Positions 44,995-54,270 of a DNA stretch of 64,000 nt are shown here, one piece after another (the first letter of the stretch is position 1; every line of letters starts with the position of its first letter). Position numbers and translations under genes: made by a program. The notes under the pieces were generated by a model. That model saw nothing but the letters and a program-made list of their open reading frames with translations, had not been told where the DNA came from and ran no database searches. This stretch comes from CBDDBU01 sp965226045 (GTDB lineage Bacteria > Pseudomonadota > Alphaproteobacteria > VGEJ01). The DNA lies in NCBI GenBank assembly GCA_965226045.1, contig CBDDBU010000022.1, positions 110,793 to 174,792 of the forward strand, read 5' to 3'.

Positions 44995-46428
44995 TCAGCG
45001 TCTGCCGCCGAATCCTGCGCTCATGTCCTCGCGAACAAGCACACCGCCCATGCCTTCATGGGCTGGACCGAAGAACGCACCCGTCACTTGTCCCGCATCG
45101 CCTCCGGTCTGAATGAAGCTGTTACCGCGCACCTCGATCCCGTAGGTCAAGTGACCGTCGCGCCACGTGGCCCCGCTGCCCGTCGCTCCCGGCGCCGCGT
45201 CGGCAGGCCAATGCTCGAGTTTGGAGAAGTCCAACTTGCCGGACAGCGTGGCCAGTTCGACGTTCAATTCGGCGGCGCCGGCCACGGTCTCGGCCCGCGG
45301 CGTTAGCCCCAACAAACGGCCGGACCAGCGGACACTGCCGGAAAGCTTCATGTTGTCCCCAAGGTTGGAATTTGGCGTCGGACCGACCGCCCATGGTTGT
45401 GACAGGCCGTTCCTCAGCGCGGCGCCGAATGCAATCTCGCCGCCCGTGTTGTCAATCGCGCCGCGCACGTGCGTCGAGGTGTCGGACCACGGTCCGAGCT
45501 CCTCCGCGATACGATCCGGTAGGGTTCCCGACTGCAGGCGGCCGTACACGGCATGTAGAGCCTCGCGATCGAGGGGGTGGAGTATGTGGGCAGACAAATC
45601 ATCGCTCCCACCCGCAACCATGAGGGTTTCCGCAAAACGTACCGGGTCCACGTGTGCACGCCCGAGCAGGTGTATGAGTTCGTGCGCGATGACGCCCAGC
45701 CGCTCTCGCCCAATGGTTTGTGAGGCGTCCACCCAGACACGGCCCCCAACGATTTCGATTCTCCACGGCACCTCCGGGTCTCCGGTGGGTACGAACGTGT
45801 AGCGTGGCTCCGCGAGCCCGATGCCCTCGCCGGTCGGCGGCGTCGCCTCGGCGGGCCAATCCTCTTGCGGAGCGAAGGTGACCAGAATTTCGCCATCCAA
45901 GGGACCGGACGCCTCGACTGGCGGGGGCTCGGGGCTGAACCGGAGCTGCCACTCTCTGGGCAGGGCCGCGTTGATCGCCTGGACCACGCGGACCGTCTCG
46001 TCGAGCAGCTCCGGAGAAGTGCCTTCCGCAATGCGAACGGTCGGTGGCGTCGCCGCGAAGCGAAATACGAGACCATCGGGGAAGAGTGGGATGTCCGTAC
46101 CGTCGTCCCCGTTCCGGTTCGCAAATGAGGCAGCGTCCGCCCGAAGATAGGCAATCACCTCCGACGCGCCCACGCCGTCGCGGATCGAGCCATGGAATAC
46201 GCGGGTGTTACCGTGCCGGACGGCGATCGGCAGGCGGTTGGCGGATGGGGCGACATTCGCCCCGATATGCAACGTACCGTCGAGGTTCACGATGGGGGCT
46301 TGGCTCGCATGGAGAGGCGTTTGCAACGGGAGTTCGGGAGGTTTCTTGACCGGCGAGCCGCTTCCTCCGGCGCATGCAATCAGCATCGCCGCGAAGCCGA
46401 TGGCGAAGCACGTCCGCAAGAACTTCAT
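44995..46428 (-). CDS. Surface lipoprotein with metzincin-like protease and TbpB-like barrel
   Basis: 477 residues. Signal and lipobox: MKFLRTCFAIGFAAMLIACA with cysteine at about residue 19. The N-terminal third contains FHGSIRDGVGASEVIAYLRA. The catalytic part has IGRERLGVIAHELIHLLGRA then HVD, an exact HExxHxxGxxH zinc site, and ETLMVAGG plus HPLDREALHAVYGRLQ, a Met-turn and following helix. The C-terminal ~170 residues (IAFGAALRNGLSQPWAVG, MKLSGSVRWSGRLLGL, QVTGAFFGPAHEGMGGVLVR, ending AGFGGRR) resemble the eight-stranded barrel of transferrin-binding protein B. Intact. Predicted to be an exported, lipid-anchored protease. Confidence 0.75.
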   Translation of the reverse strand: MKFLRTCFAIGFAAMLIACAGGSGSPVKKPPELPLQTPLHASQAPIVNLDGTLHIGANVAPSANRLPIAVRHGNTRVFHGSIRDGVGASEVIAYLRADAASFANRNGDDGTDIPLFPDGLVFRFAATPPTVRIAEGTSPELLDETVRVVQAINAALPREWQLRFSPEPPPVEASGPLDGEILVTFAPQEDWPAEATPPTGEGIGLAEPRYTFVPTGDPEVPWRIEIVGGRVWVDASQTIGRERLGVIAHELIHLLGRAHVDPVRFAETLMVAGGSDDLSAHILHPLDREALHAVYGRLQSGTLPDRIAEELGPWSDTSTHVRGAIDNTGGEIAFGAALRNGLSQPWAVGPTPNSNLGDNMKLSGSVRWSGRLLGLTPRAETVAGAAELNVELATLSGKLDFSKLEHWPADAAPGATGSGATWRDGHLTYGIEVRGNSFIQTGGDAGQVTGAFFGPAHEGMGGVLVREDMSAGFGGRR

Positions 46429-46491
46429 GGCATCCTTCTTTCAACCCCGCAGGCTGGCCCACGAAGTAAGACGGCAAATGCGGTCACACTC

Positions 46492-46559
46492 TATCTTGCA
46501 CATCCAGAGACGCTAAAGCACCGGCCGTGCCGAAGCCACGCTGTTAACGTGACAATGCC
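46492..46559 (-). repeat. Detached IS6 (A) end, inverted
   Basis: 68 bp matching 38315-38382 with a handful of mismatches, in opposite orientation, including the terminal GGCATTGTCACGTTAAC. No transposase follows. Together with the IS6 element at 38315 it brackets the metalloprotease region. Confidence 0.8.
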
Positions 46560-46610
46560 GGGATTTCCCATGTGGCACCTTTCAGCCAGGTTTAGCGTGG
46601 CTCGAAATCG

Positions 46611-47546
46611 GGCATCTACGACAACATGAAGACGTTGGTGAGCACGGTGTTCGTGGGCAAGGAGCGCGCCGACAACCGGCGCTTCCTGGAGCTGTGCTCC
46701 CACCATCTGGTGGAGCCGGTGGCGTGCACCCCGGGAGCGGCATGGGAGAAGGGCCAGGTCGAGAAGCAGGTGGGTGACGTCCGCGGCCGCCTGTTCGTGC
46801 CCAGCCCGCGGGGCCGCTCTTAAGCCGAGATCAACGCGTGGCTGATGGATCGGTGCATCTAGGACGCCAAGAAGCGGCCGCATCCGACGATCGAGGGCAA
46901 GACGGTGTGGCAGGTGTTCGAGGAGGAGCGCCCCTTCCTGATGGCCTATCGCGGCCCCTTCGACGGCTTCCACGCCACCGAGGTATCGGTCTCCAAGACT
47001 TGTCTGGTGCGCTTCGACAACAATCACTACAGCGTGGCGGCCCGCGCCGTCGTCGGGCGGACGGTCGACGTGCGGGCCTATGCCGATCGGATTGTCATCC
47101 GCCAGGATGGCGAGACCGTTGCCGAACACCCCCGGAGCTTTGGACGCGGCGAGATCGCCTACGATCCGTGGCACTACGTGCCGATCCTGACACGGAAGCC
47201 CGGTGCGCTGAGGAATGGCGCGCCTTTCAAGGGTTGGCAACTGCCCGGCGCGCTGGGCCGCATGCGGGCACGGCTCACCGGCCGCGACGACGGCGATCGT
47301 CAGATCGTCAAAATCCTCGCGGCGGTGCTGGAGGACGGGCTGGAGGCGGTCGAGGCGGCCTGCGCCGAAGCGCTCGACTGCGGCGCCTGCAGCGCCGACG
47401 TCGTGCTCAACATCCTCGCCCGGCAGTGCCAGCCGGCACCGCCGGCGACCATCCCGACGCCCGAGGGCCTGCAGCTTCGCCACCGGCCGGTGGCCGACTG
47501 TCAGCGCTACGATCGCTTGAGGGAGGCCGGTCATGGAGCGTCATGA
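46611..47546 (+). pseudogene. istA: Third IS21 type A istA, truncated with two stop codons
   Basis: Begins abruptly at GIYDNMKTLVSTVFVGKERA and continues in a single frame to 47546, interrupted only by TAA (46821-46823) and TAG (46860-46862). Blocks EKGQVEKQVGDVRGRLF, TVWQVFEEERPFLMAYRGPF and IAYDPWHYVPILTRKPGALR match IstA type A at about 80%. The first ~200 residues are missing. An old remnant, more diverged than copies 1 and 2. Confidence 0.88.
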
Positions 47547-47586
47547 GGTGCTGGCGATGATGACGGCGTTGAAGCTCGCGGGCATG
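47533..47586 (+). pseudogene. istB: IS21 type A istB start fragment
   Basis: Reads MERHEVLAMMTALKLAGM, the IstB start, then loses the match; the rest is replaced by the PIN-domain gene on the other strand. Confidence 0.75.
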
Positions 47587-47587
47587 G

Positions 47588-48192
47588 TAGCGCTCGACTT
47601 CAGAATCCGACGGGTCCATGCACCGGATCGAAATGGACGGTTCCGTTTTCTTCAGACGCGCATACTCGGTCTTCAGCGAGGCCAATTCCTTCTCGGCCGC
47701 GGTGGTCTCGGGCGGGAGCAGCCAGTCATCTGAAATCTGATCCGCTGCCAGGTCGAGGCCATGAGCCATGTACAGCGGAGTCGTGTCGTGGGTGAGCAGG
47801 CGTACGTCGCGATCGCGATGGCCACGAGAAAATTTATGGACGGTACCCACCAATTGATCATCTCTCGCCTGATAGTTCAGGCGCTCTTCGAGGTCCCGGC
47901 TGTATGTGTGCTGAGGCTCAATGGAAAGAACGACACGGGGGCTGCTGGCCCGAACGACCTTGTGACCTTCCTGCAGCATTTCCCGAAACATGGCGGAGGT
48001 GGCACGGGCGCGGGTTCCAACGCGATCGCTGCCCTTGTTCTTGCGGTAGTCGATTTCTCGTAGCACTGGGCTGGATACAATCAGCCGCACTTCTTCGAAA
48101 GCATTCCACGGAGTCCAGTCGAGCTGTTCCAACGGACGGCATTGAAGGAACAGGTTGGAATCGACGAAGTAGTAAACGGTGGAGGCGCTCAC
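47588..48192 (-). pseudogene. PIN-domain protein, 3' end lost
   Basis: Starts at GTG 48192, five bases after GGGAGAT; the frame opens at 48204. VYYFVDSNLFLQCRPLEQLD gives the first PIN aspartate, IVSSPVLREIDYRKNKGSDR the second acidic cluster and VRLLTHDTTPLYMAHGLDLA the third. PIN proteins are metal-dependent RNases, often toxins. The match stops near VERYH at about 47588, where the IS21 remnant begins, so the C-terminus is missing. Confidence 0.65.
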
Positions 48193-48503
48193 GATATCTC
48201 CCACATCTTCAACAGCCTGATGAAGTTCTCGCGCGATTGCGGAATGAGGCTGTCCGATGGGCGATGGATGAGGAACACCCTGCCGCGCAGGAGGGGCTTG
48301 TTCCGTCGCGTCCGGGGAGCGAACTGATCTGACCGGGTGTTTCCAGGCAAGACCGGGCGCAGGCGTTGGAAGTGTGTCGGACTGTCGGTGCTGAATGGCG
48401 CAGAGTTCTGCACGGAGTCCTCCGTATGGTTTGGTACAGCGGTGGTCCGCATCGACATGATTTCAAGGTCGGGAGTCTGGTCCTTTGGGATCCCTTGTTC
48501 CAT
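48189..48503 (-). CDS. Possible small protein coupled to the PIN gene
   Basis: 104 residues from the ATG at 48503, ending at a stop that overlaps the PIN GTG start (GTGA). C-terminus RGRVFLIHRPSDSLIPQSRE then NFIRLLKMWEIS looks like a real helix. The start is uncertain and it overlaps the ribbon-helix-helix gene by about 40 bases. Low confidence; the coupling is the main support. Confidence 0.35.
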   Translation of the reverse strand: MEQGIPKDQTPDLEIMSMRTTAVPNHTEDSVQNSAPFSTDSPTHFQRLRPVLPGNTRSDQFAPRTRRNKPLLRGRVFLIHRPSDSLIPQSRENFIRLLKMWEIS

Positions 48504-48819
48504 CAACGGTACGATCGGAATCTGATGGTTGTGTGGCCACGTCGGGCACGATGGTCGAGGTGAATTCCCGGATTTCCTGAACTTCGTGCTCGCGGCCGTT
48601 GGCGATGAGGTCGCGGGCGAGGGCCTGGGCGGCAAATAGCGAGGCCCTCGCCACCTTCATTTCGGATTCCGTGCGGGGCCATTCGCATCGTTCCAGGGTC
48701 TCGATCGCGAGGTCGATGACGAGCTGGTTCGGCGAAACTCCGCGCTCGCGGGCCGCGGTTTCGATGCGCTCCCATTGCTCGGACGTGAAGCGGATGTTCT
48801 TCTGCAGCGTCTGTGTCAT
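48463..48819 (-). CDS. Ribbon-helix-helix-like DNA-binding protein
   Basis: 118 residues from the ATG at 48819; a longer frame to 49002 has no coding look. MTQTLQKNIRFTSEQWERIE then TAARERGVSPNQLVIDLAIE is the strand-helix-helix pattern of CopG/MobC-type proteins. The C-terminal tail (EIREFTSTIVPDVA) is acidic. Such proteins repress plasmid or toxin-antitoxin promoters or assist mobilisation relaxases; the adjacent PIN gene suggests a toxin-antitoxin link. Confidence 0.6.
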   Translation of the reverse strand: MTQTLQKNIRFTSEQWERIETAARERGVSPNQLVIDLAIETLERCEWPRTESEMKVARASLFAAQALARDLIANGREHEVQEIREFTSTIVPDVATQPSDSDRTVDGTRDPKGPDSRP

Positions 48820-49273
48820 GTGCTTTTCGGGGCCTATCGCGCAGGTTCGGGGTGCTTCTGGTGACCGGATCCTGCCAGATGTCCGGGGGTCTCGGGCTCG
48901 CTGGGCTCCCGGTTTTCGGGGCGAACGGGAAGCCAAGCGTGGGGATCGGCGAGATACCGGTCTGGAGCTGTCGTAGCTGAACGCACGCGAGCGCGCCACC
49001 ATTTTGGTATCTCTTGAGGAATCGAGGGGCTGTCCTATGCGACGTGACAGGGCGGGCAGCCGGATCGGTGGCGGCTAACGCATTGAAATCGGGCCTTGAA
49101 TTGGCAGAATAACCGATAAGATACTAATCTGGTATCAGAATTCCCGGCACGACAGGAATACGCAGGGGGGCGCACGACGAGGCTTTAGCGCAGCATATCG
49201 CAGGCAAGGACGGGCATGGTGCAGGGTGCATCATCGATGCGATGGAGTGGACGCCCCCATCTAACGGCGTCAT
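48820..49273. other. Long stretch without supported gene
   Basis: About 450 bases between the ribbon-helix-helix gene and an IS1380 fragment. No frame has a family match and no repeat or terminator was recognised; an AT-richer segment at 49100-49140 may carry a promoter. Confidence 0.4.
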
Positions 49274-49621
49274 ACCGGCCCGATAGCTGAAGTTCGCGTA
49301 ATACCGACGAACTTCCTTCGGCGGCCGACCGACGGGGCGCTTGAGCAGGTGCGCGATGCTGTCGTGCAGCACCTTGTTGGCCGGAAGCCGGATGGCGTAC
49401 TTGAAGCCTTCCGCTTCCAGAAACTCATAAACCTCGGGCGAGGCGAAGGCGGCGTCCCCACGGAAATAACGCCGGGGTGTCTTGTTCCGGTATCGAGCGA
49501 CCACCGGGTCCAACATATCGCGCCATTCATGGGCGCTGTGCACGTTGCCCGGACGCAGGGCGCAACGCTCCAGATCGCCGAACTGGTTGAACACGAACAG
49601 CGGGTGATAGCACGTGCAGCC
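49274..49621 (-). pseudogene. IS1380-family transposase internal fragment
   Basis: Reads GCTCYHPLFVFNQFGDLERC, then RRYFRGDAAFASPEVYEFLE and KRPVGRPPKEVRRYYANFSY. Nearly identical to part of the fragment at 30684-31445 but on the opposite strand; together they cover more of the protein than either does alone. It ends abruptly after YRAG. Confidence 0.85.
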
Positions 49622-49800
49622 GATGCCGGCGTCTTCCAGGAAGACCGACCACTCTCCGTGCGGACAAACCTTTTTCGCTTCTAGGAGCAAGTTCCCGCAC
49701 GCAAGCCAGTCCTCACTTGATCGCCGGTAGAACTTCCCAGCGCGCTCGGCGAGACCGACCAGGGCGGCGGCGCTATTGCAGCGGTCGTTGGGCGGAGCTT
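49622..49800 (-). pseudogene. DUF3102-like protein fragment fused to the IS1380 remnant
   Basis: The open frame entering the IS1380 remnant reads NSAAALVGLAERAGKFYRRS, then SEDWLACGNLLLEAKKVCPH and GEWSVFLEDAGI. The LLLEAK...PHGEW pattern is typical of DUF3102 proteins found on phages and plasmids. The part upstream of about 49800 is not recognised. Confidence 0.5.
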
Positions 49801-49991
49801 TACTTAAAACGTGAAACGATGTCCGAAATACAGGCGCCCGTGGCTTCCTTTACCTTTTCGAGGTTCGAAGCGCACCGTGACGCCGCGCTCCCGGCCAAGC
49901 CTTCTGATGCACTTGATGAACTCGTCACCGGTCATGATAGACGTACATATGTGTACGAAACAAGATTGAATCCGCACCTATTCTCAAGATG

Positions 49992-51137
49992 CTAACCGCT
50001 AACCTTGGCGATCCGGCTTGCGATGCGGTTGGCGGCGGACTTAACGGGATCGCTGGCGAGATGCGCATAGCGAGCGGTGGTCTGGACCTGGGTATGACCC
50101 AAGAGCTTGCCGATCATGGGCAAACCTTCGCCGACCAGTAACCCGCCGCTAGCGAAGCTGTGTCTCAAGTCGTGAATCCGCACGTCGTCGAGGTCGGCGC
50201 GCGCCCGAATGCGTCGCCAGGGATGTTGCAGGTCGGTAAGATGACTTTCCGGTTTACGTCCCGCGATCACCCAGGGGTTGCCATCTCGCCTGTCGATGCG
50301 CTCAAGAACTGCGATCGCCGGATCGCCGAGATACACCACCTTGGCGCCCGTCTTGGTATCGGGCAGGCGCAACTCACCCGCCCCCAGATCGACATGCTGC
50401 CAGCGCAGCTTCTGTATCTCTGATAGACGGCACCCGGTCAGCATCAGCAACCGAACCGCGGCGATGGCTGAGGCCGTCTCCGTACCGTCCACCTCGATCT
50501 CTTTCAGGGCTGCGCCCAGACGTTGATACTCGATATCCGATAGAAACCGCTCGCGCTTCTCCTCCCGGAATCGCTTTACATGCCGGCACGGGTTCGAGCC
50601 GTCGGGGCGGAGATCCCACAGCTCGGCCAGATTGAACATCTTGGACAAAACCCCGAGCGTACGGTTGGCCTGATAGGGCGTGTCGCGCATATCGTGATGG
50701 AGCGCCGCGATATCGCTCCTCTGAATATCAGGCACCCGGTACCTGCCGATCCGGGGATCGATGAACAGCTTGACTGAGCGGCGGTATTCCTCGGCCGTGC
50801 TCGGCTTGCAATGGGTGGAGACATATTCCTTCAGGAACCGTTTCCCCAGCGCGATCATGGTCGGCGCGTCGGCATTGCGCCCCACGGGATTCTTTCCTGC
50901 TCTCGCGTCGGTGATGATCTCGGCGGCGCGCACGCGGGCATAGGAGGGGGTAACGGCGCCATGGGGCCCTATGGTCATCTTTATCACCCGGCCGCGATAG
51001 CGGGTCTTGACGATATAGACCCTGCGCCCGGAGGGATGAACACGCACGCCGAAGCCCTTGAGGTCGTCGTCCCAGACAACGCGCTCGCGCTCTTGGCCGA
51101 CCAGTGCATCGACGGTGCGCTTGGTAATTTTGGCCAC
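49992..51137 (-). CDS. Tyrosine-type site-specific integrase 2
   Basis: 381 residues. Same domain order as integrase 1 (DUF4102-type N-terminus, core-binding, catalytic) but clearly diverged in sequence. Catalytic residues: Arg in LLMLTGCRLSEIQKLRW, His-x-x-Arg in HDLRHSFASGGLL, His in LLGHTQVQTTARYAHL with the tyrosine. Its start is 169 bases left of the second att copy at 51306. Intact. Confidence 0.94.
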   Translation of the reverse strand: MAKITKRTVDALVGQERERVVWDDDLKGFGVRVHPSGRRVYIVKTRYRGRVIKMTIGPHGAVTPSYARVRAAEIITDARAGKNPVGRNADAPTMIALGKRFLKEYVSTHCKPSTAEEYRRSVKLFIDPRIGRYRVPDIQRSDIAALHHDMRDTPYQANRTLGVLSKMFNLAELWDLRPDGSNPCRHVKRFREEKRERFLSDIEYQRLGAALKEIEVDGTETASAIAAVRLLMLTGCRLSEIQKLRWQHVDLGAGELRLPDTKTGAKVVYLGDPAIAVLERIDRRDGNPWVIAGRKPESHLTDLQHPWRRIRARADLDDVRIHDLRHSFASGGLLVGEGLPMIGKLLGHTQVQTTARYAHLASDPVKSAANRIASRIAKVSG

Positions 51138-51305
51138 TGCGCTTTATCCTCTTGCAATCGGATGTCAGGCACCTTATAGGTACCTAGAGAGAGCAAGTCA
51201 AGGCGCATTGAAGCGCACCCCTGCGCACTCGAAAGGTCCATAAAGCTATGGTTTATCGCACAGAAGCGCACTCCAGCGCATGTATGTCATGACAATAAGT
51301 TCAAA

Positions 51306-51351
51306 CTCATAACCTGAAGGTCGTTGGTTCAAATCCAACCCCCGCAACCAA
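51306..51351 (+). repeat. att site 2: second copy of the 46-bp tRNA 3' half
   Basis: Identical over 46 bases to 30520-30565, starting at the CTCATAA anticodon loop and ending past CCA. Flanks differ completely on both sides. It marks the right boundary of the second island. Confidence 0.88.
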
Positions 51352-51391
51352 CATAAACCCCCGGAAATACTCACGTTTCCGGGGGTTTATG
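51352..51391 (+). terminator. Rho-independent terminator after att 2
   Basis: Perfect 16-bp stem CATAAACCCCCGGAAA / TTTCCGGGGGTTTATG (51352-51367 and 51376-51391) with an 8-base loop. The T-tract is weak, so it may also work in the other direction. Confidence 0.75.
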
Positions 51392-51625
51392 ATTCCACAA
51401 ACAATGCGAAAGAAGCATGTTGGGAATCTATTGGGAATCACGCGGAATACAATCACAGCGCATGTCTGTCGTCACTGCGGCGGTAATGGTTGGGTTGGGC
51501 GGGTAAGCGTTCGTTCAGGCCGTGGAATGGGTGCCGTCAAGCGCATCTCCTACGTTGAGGCGAGGCCCCACAAGGTGCTGTCTTTCTGCTGGTAACGCGA
51601 TTTGCCATGCGCTATCGTCGTGCGC

Positions 51626-54270
51626 ATGGTGGTTCTGGACGAGGATTTTGGCACCAACCTGACGCTGGTCGAGGGTAATGGCGGGGTCCGGTTGTCCCCC
51701 GTGTCGGCGCCGGAGCACGCGCCGCGCGACTGGCGGTCACAGTGTGAGCGGGAACGGGCGCGGGCGGACGCGGCCGAAGCGCGCGCGGAAGAGCTGCGCT
51801 GGGCGGAAGTGGCCGCCCGCAGCGATGGCGGTTCGTGGAAGTCTCGGTTCAAGGCCTGCCGGCGCAGGCTGAGTGAGGCCGTCGAAGAGACGAAGGAAGC
51901 CCGCCGCACGGCAAGGGACGTGCCGTCCTTGCAGGCGGAAGTGGCGCGCCTGGAGACGCTCCTTTCTGAAGCCGGCATCGCGTCGGCCTTCGATACGGCC
52001 GGGGCGCTGCGCAAGGAGAACGCCCGGCTGCGCAAGGCCCTGGCGGCATCGAAGGCCCGTGAGGGCGCGACCGGGCCGTGGCCCGCTCCGCCCCGGCGGC
52101 GCACCGTCCTGGAGCCTTCCCCGGACCAGAAGGAGACCGTCAGGTCGCTTCGCACGGAACTCCGCCGGCTCGACAAGGAGGTGGTCCGGCGGGACAAGGA
52201 GAACGCCCGGCTGAACACGCGCCTCGACCAGGAGAAGGAGAGGACGGAGCGCATCAGGGAGACCGCGAAGAAGCTGTCCAGCGAGTCCCTTCGGCTCCAT
52301 CGGGAGGTGAGGATACTGGGCGACAGCGAGGCCCGGGCCCGATCGCTGTCCGACGAGGTCTTCTGGCTGCGCCATGCCCTGGAGGTGTCCAGGGCCGGGA
52401 AGGAGAAGTTGAAGGCCCGGCTCGCCAAGCTTCGGGCGGCCGGGGCGATGCTGTCGAAGCTGCCGTCCGACGAGGCTGCCCAACTGCGCGCGGCGTTGAG
52501 GCGGTCGCGGCGTCAGAAGACGACGATCGAGGCGCTGCGCAAGGGCAACGCCCGTCTGCGCAGGACCGTGCGGGAGTTGGAGACCCGGAAAGCGGCGCTG
52601 GCGGTTCAGCCTGCCAAGCTTCGCGCGATCAGGAAGGCACTCGAGTCCGAGCTTGCCGGGCTTCGGGCGGTCAGGAAGACGTTGTCGAAGTCGCTGTCCG
52701 TTGCAGACGCCGATCTCCGCAGGGCTCTGCGAAGGTCGCGGCGCCAGAAGGCTACGATCAAGTCGCTGTCCCGGGAGAACGCCCGCCTGCGCAAGGGCGC
52801 GAAGACGTCGCGGAACCGGATCGAGACGCTGGAAGTCCAGCTTGAGAGGCTTCGTGCGACCGGGGCGGTGCTGTCGAGGGCGCTCTACGGCCGCAAGAGC
52901 GAGCAGCAGGACAAGCCGGGCTCGGAACACAAGCGCGGCCAGCAGCGCGGCGCGCCCGGCCACGGCCGCACCCAGCGGCCCGGGCTCGATGAGCGCACCG
53001 AAGAGCACAACCCGCCGCCGGATGCGTGCGTCTGCGGCCGGTGCGGGCAGCTCTATGCGCCGAACGGCGCCGAGGAATCCACCCTCGTCGAGATCGAGGT
53101 CAAGGCCTACAAGCGCGTGATCCGCCGTCCGCGCTGGCGCCGGACCTGCGAGTGCGCGTCGTCGCCCATGGAAGTGTCGGCGCCCCCGGTGCCGCGGCTG
53201 TTCCCCAGGACGCTCTACGGGACCAGCTTCTGGGCACGCTTCCTGTTCGAGCACTGTGCCTGCTTCCGCCCCGTGCACCGCGTTGCCGCGTGGATGTCCG
53301 CCCAAGGGCTGACGGTCTCGCCGGGGACGCTGGCCGACAGCCTGAAGCGGTTCGTGCCGCTGTTCGAGCCGCTGGCCGAGGCGATCCTTGCGCACCAGAA
53401 CAAGGCGGCGCTGCGCCATGCCGACGAGACCAGCTGGCGCGTCCAGGAACTTCGCGGGGAAGACCGCTCGAGCCGCGCCTGGCTGTGGGTCTCGGTCAGC
53501 AATGACGCGGTCTCTTTCCATATCGACCCCTCGCGCAGCGCCGAGGCGGCGCAGAAGCTGTTCGGCGACGCTCTCCTCGACACGGTCATCGTCTGCGATC
53601 GCTATAGCGCCTACAAGCGACTCGCTCGCCTTCGCGAGGGCAAGGTGACCCTTGCATTCTGTTGGTCCCATATGCGCCGCGATTTTGTCGAGTGCGCGGC
53701 CGGCCAAGTGAGAGCCTCTGACGGACTGGTGCCAGGGATGGATCGAGCGGATCGCGTCGATCTACCGCCTGAACGAGGCGAGGTTGGCTCCTTACGACCC
53801 CGTGATCAAGCGCCAGACGCCGGCGTTCGACGCGGCGCAGGGCGCGTTGAAGGAGGCGCTCGACGGCCTGTTCGCGGAGGCCGCCCGGGAGTTGGTCGGC
53901 CTGCCGGACCAGGCGCGCCAGGGCAGGGCGCTGCGCTCGCTGCTGAACCATCGCGAAGGGCTGAGCGGTGTTCGTCGACCGCCCGCAGGTGCCTCTGGAT
54001 AACAATCGCGCCGAAAGATTGTTACGAGGTCCGGCCATAGGGCGACGGCTGTCGTTCGGTTCCGACAGCGAGGACGGCGCCAGGTTCACGGCGATCATGT
54101 ACTCGGTGGTGGGCACGCTCTCGATGAATGGCATCGACATCCTGAGCTGGCTGGACACGTGGCTCGCAGCGTGCGCGGAGAACGATCGCAAACCACCGGA
54201 CGACCTGTCGCCGTGGCTGCCATGGTCGATGAGCGAGGAGCGCAGGCGCGAACTCATGGCGCCGGCGTGA
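51626..54270 (+). pseudogene. IS66 transposase with giant coiled-coil N-terminus, two frameshifts
   Basis: From the ATG at 51626. About 420 residues of charged coiled coil come first, with a visible internal duplication (LRRSRRQKTTIEALRKGNAR and LRRSRRQKATIKSLSRENAR). Then a zinc-ribbon CVCGRCGQLY and the IS66 DDE domain: RHADETSWRVQELRGEDRSS (Asp), IVCDRYSAYKRLA (Asp), PLDNNRAERLLRGPAIGRR (Glu). A base is missing near 53709 (EPLTDWCQGWIERIASIYRL continues in the next frame) and one extra G near 53967 (FVDRPQVPLDNNRAER continues). Otherwise full length, ending at 54270. Confidence 0.85.

Noticed and set aside
51737..53707. 656-residue minus-strand frame over the IS66 transposase
   Set aside because: Antisense of the coiled-coil region; composition mirrors the codon pattern of the real frame and has no domain.
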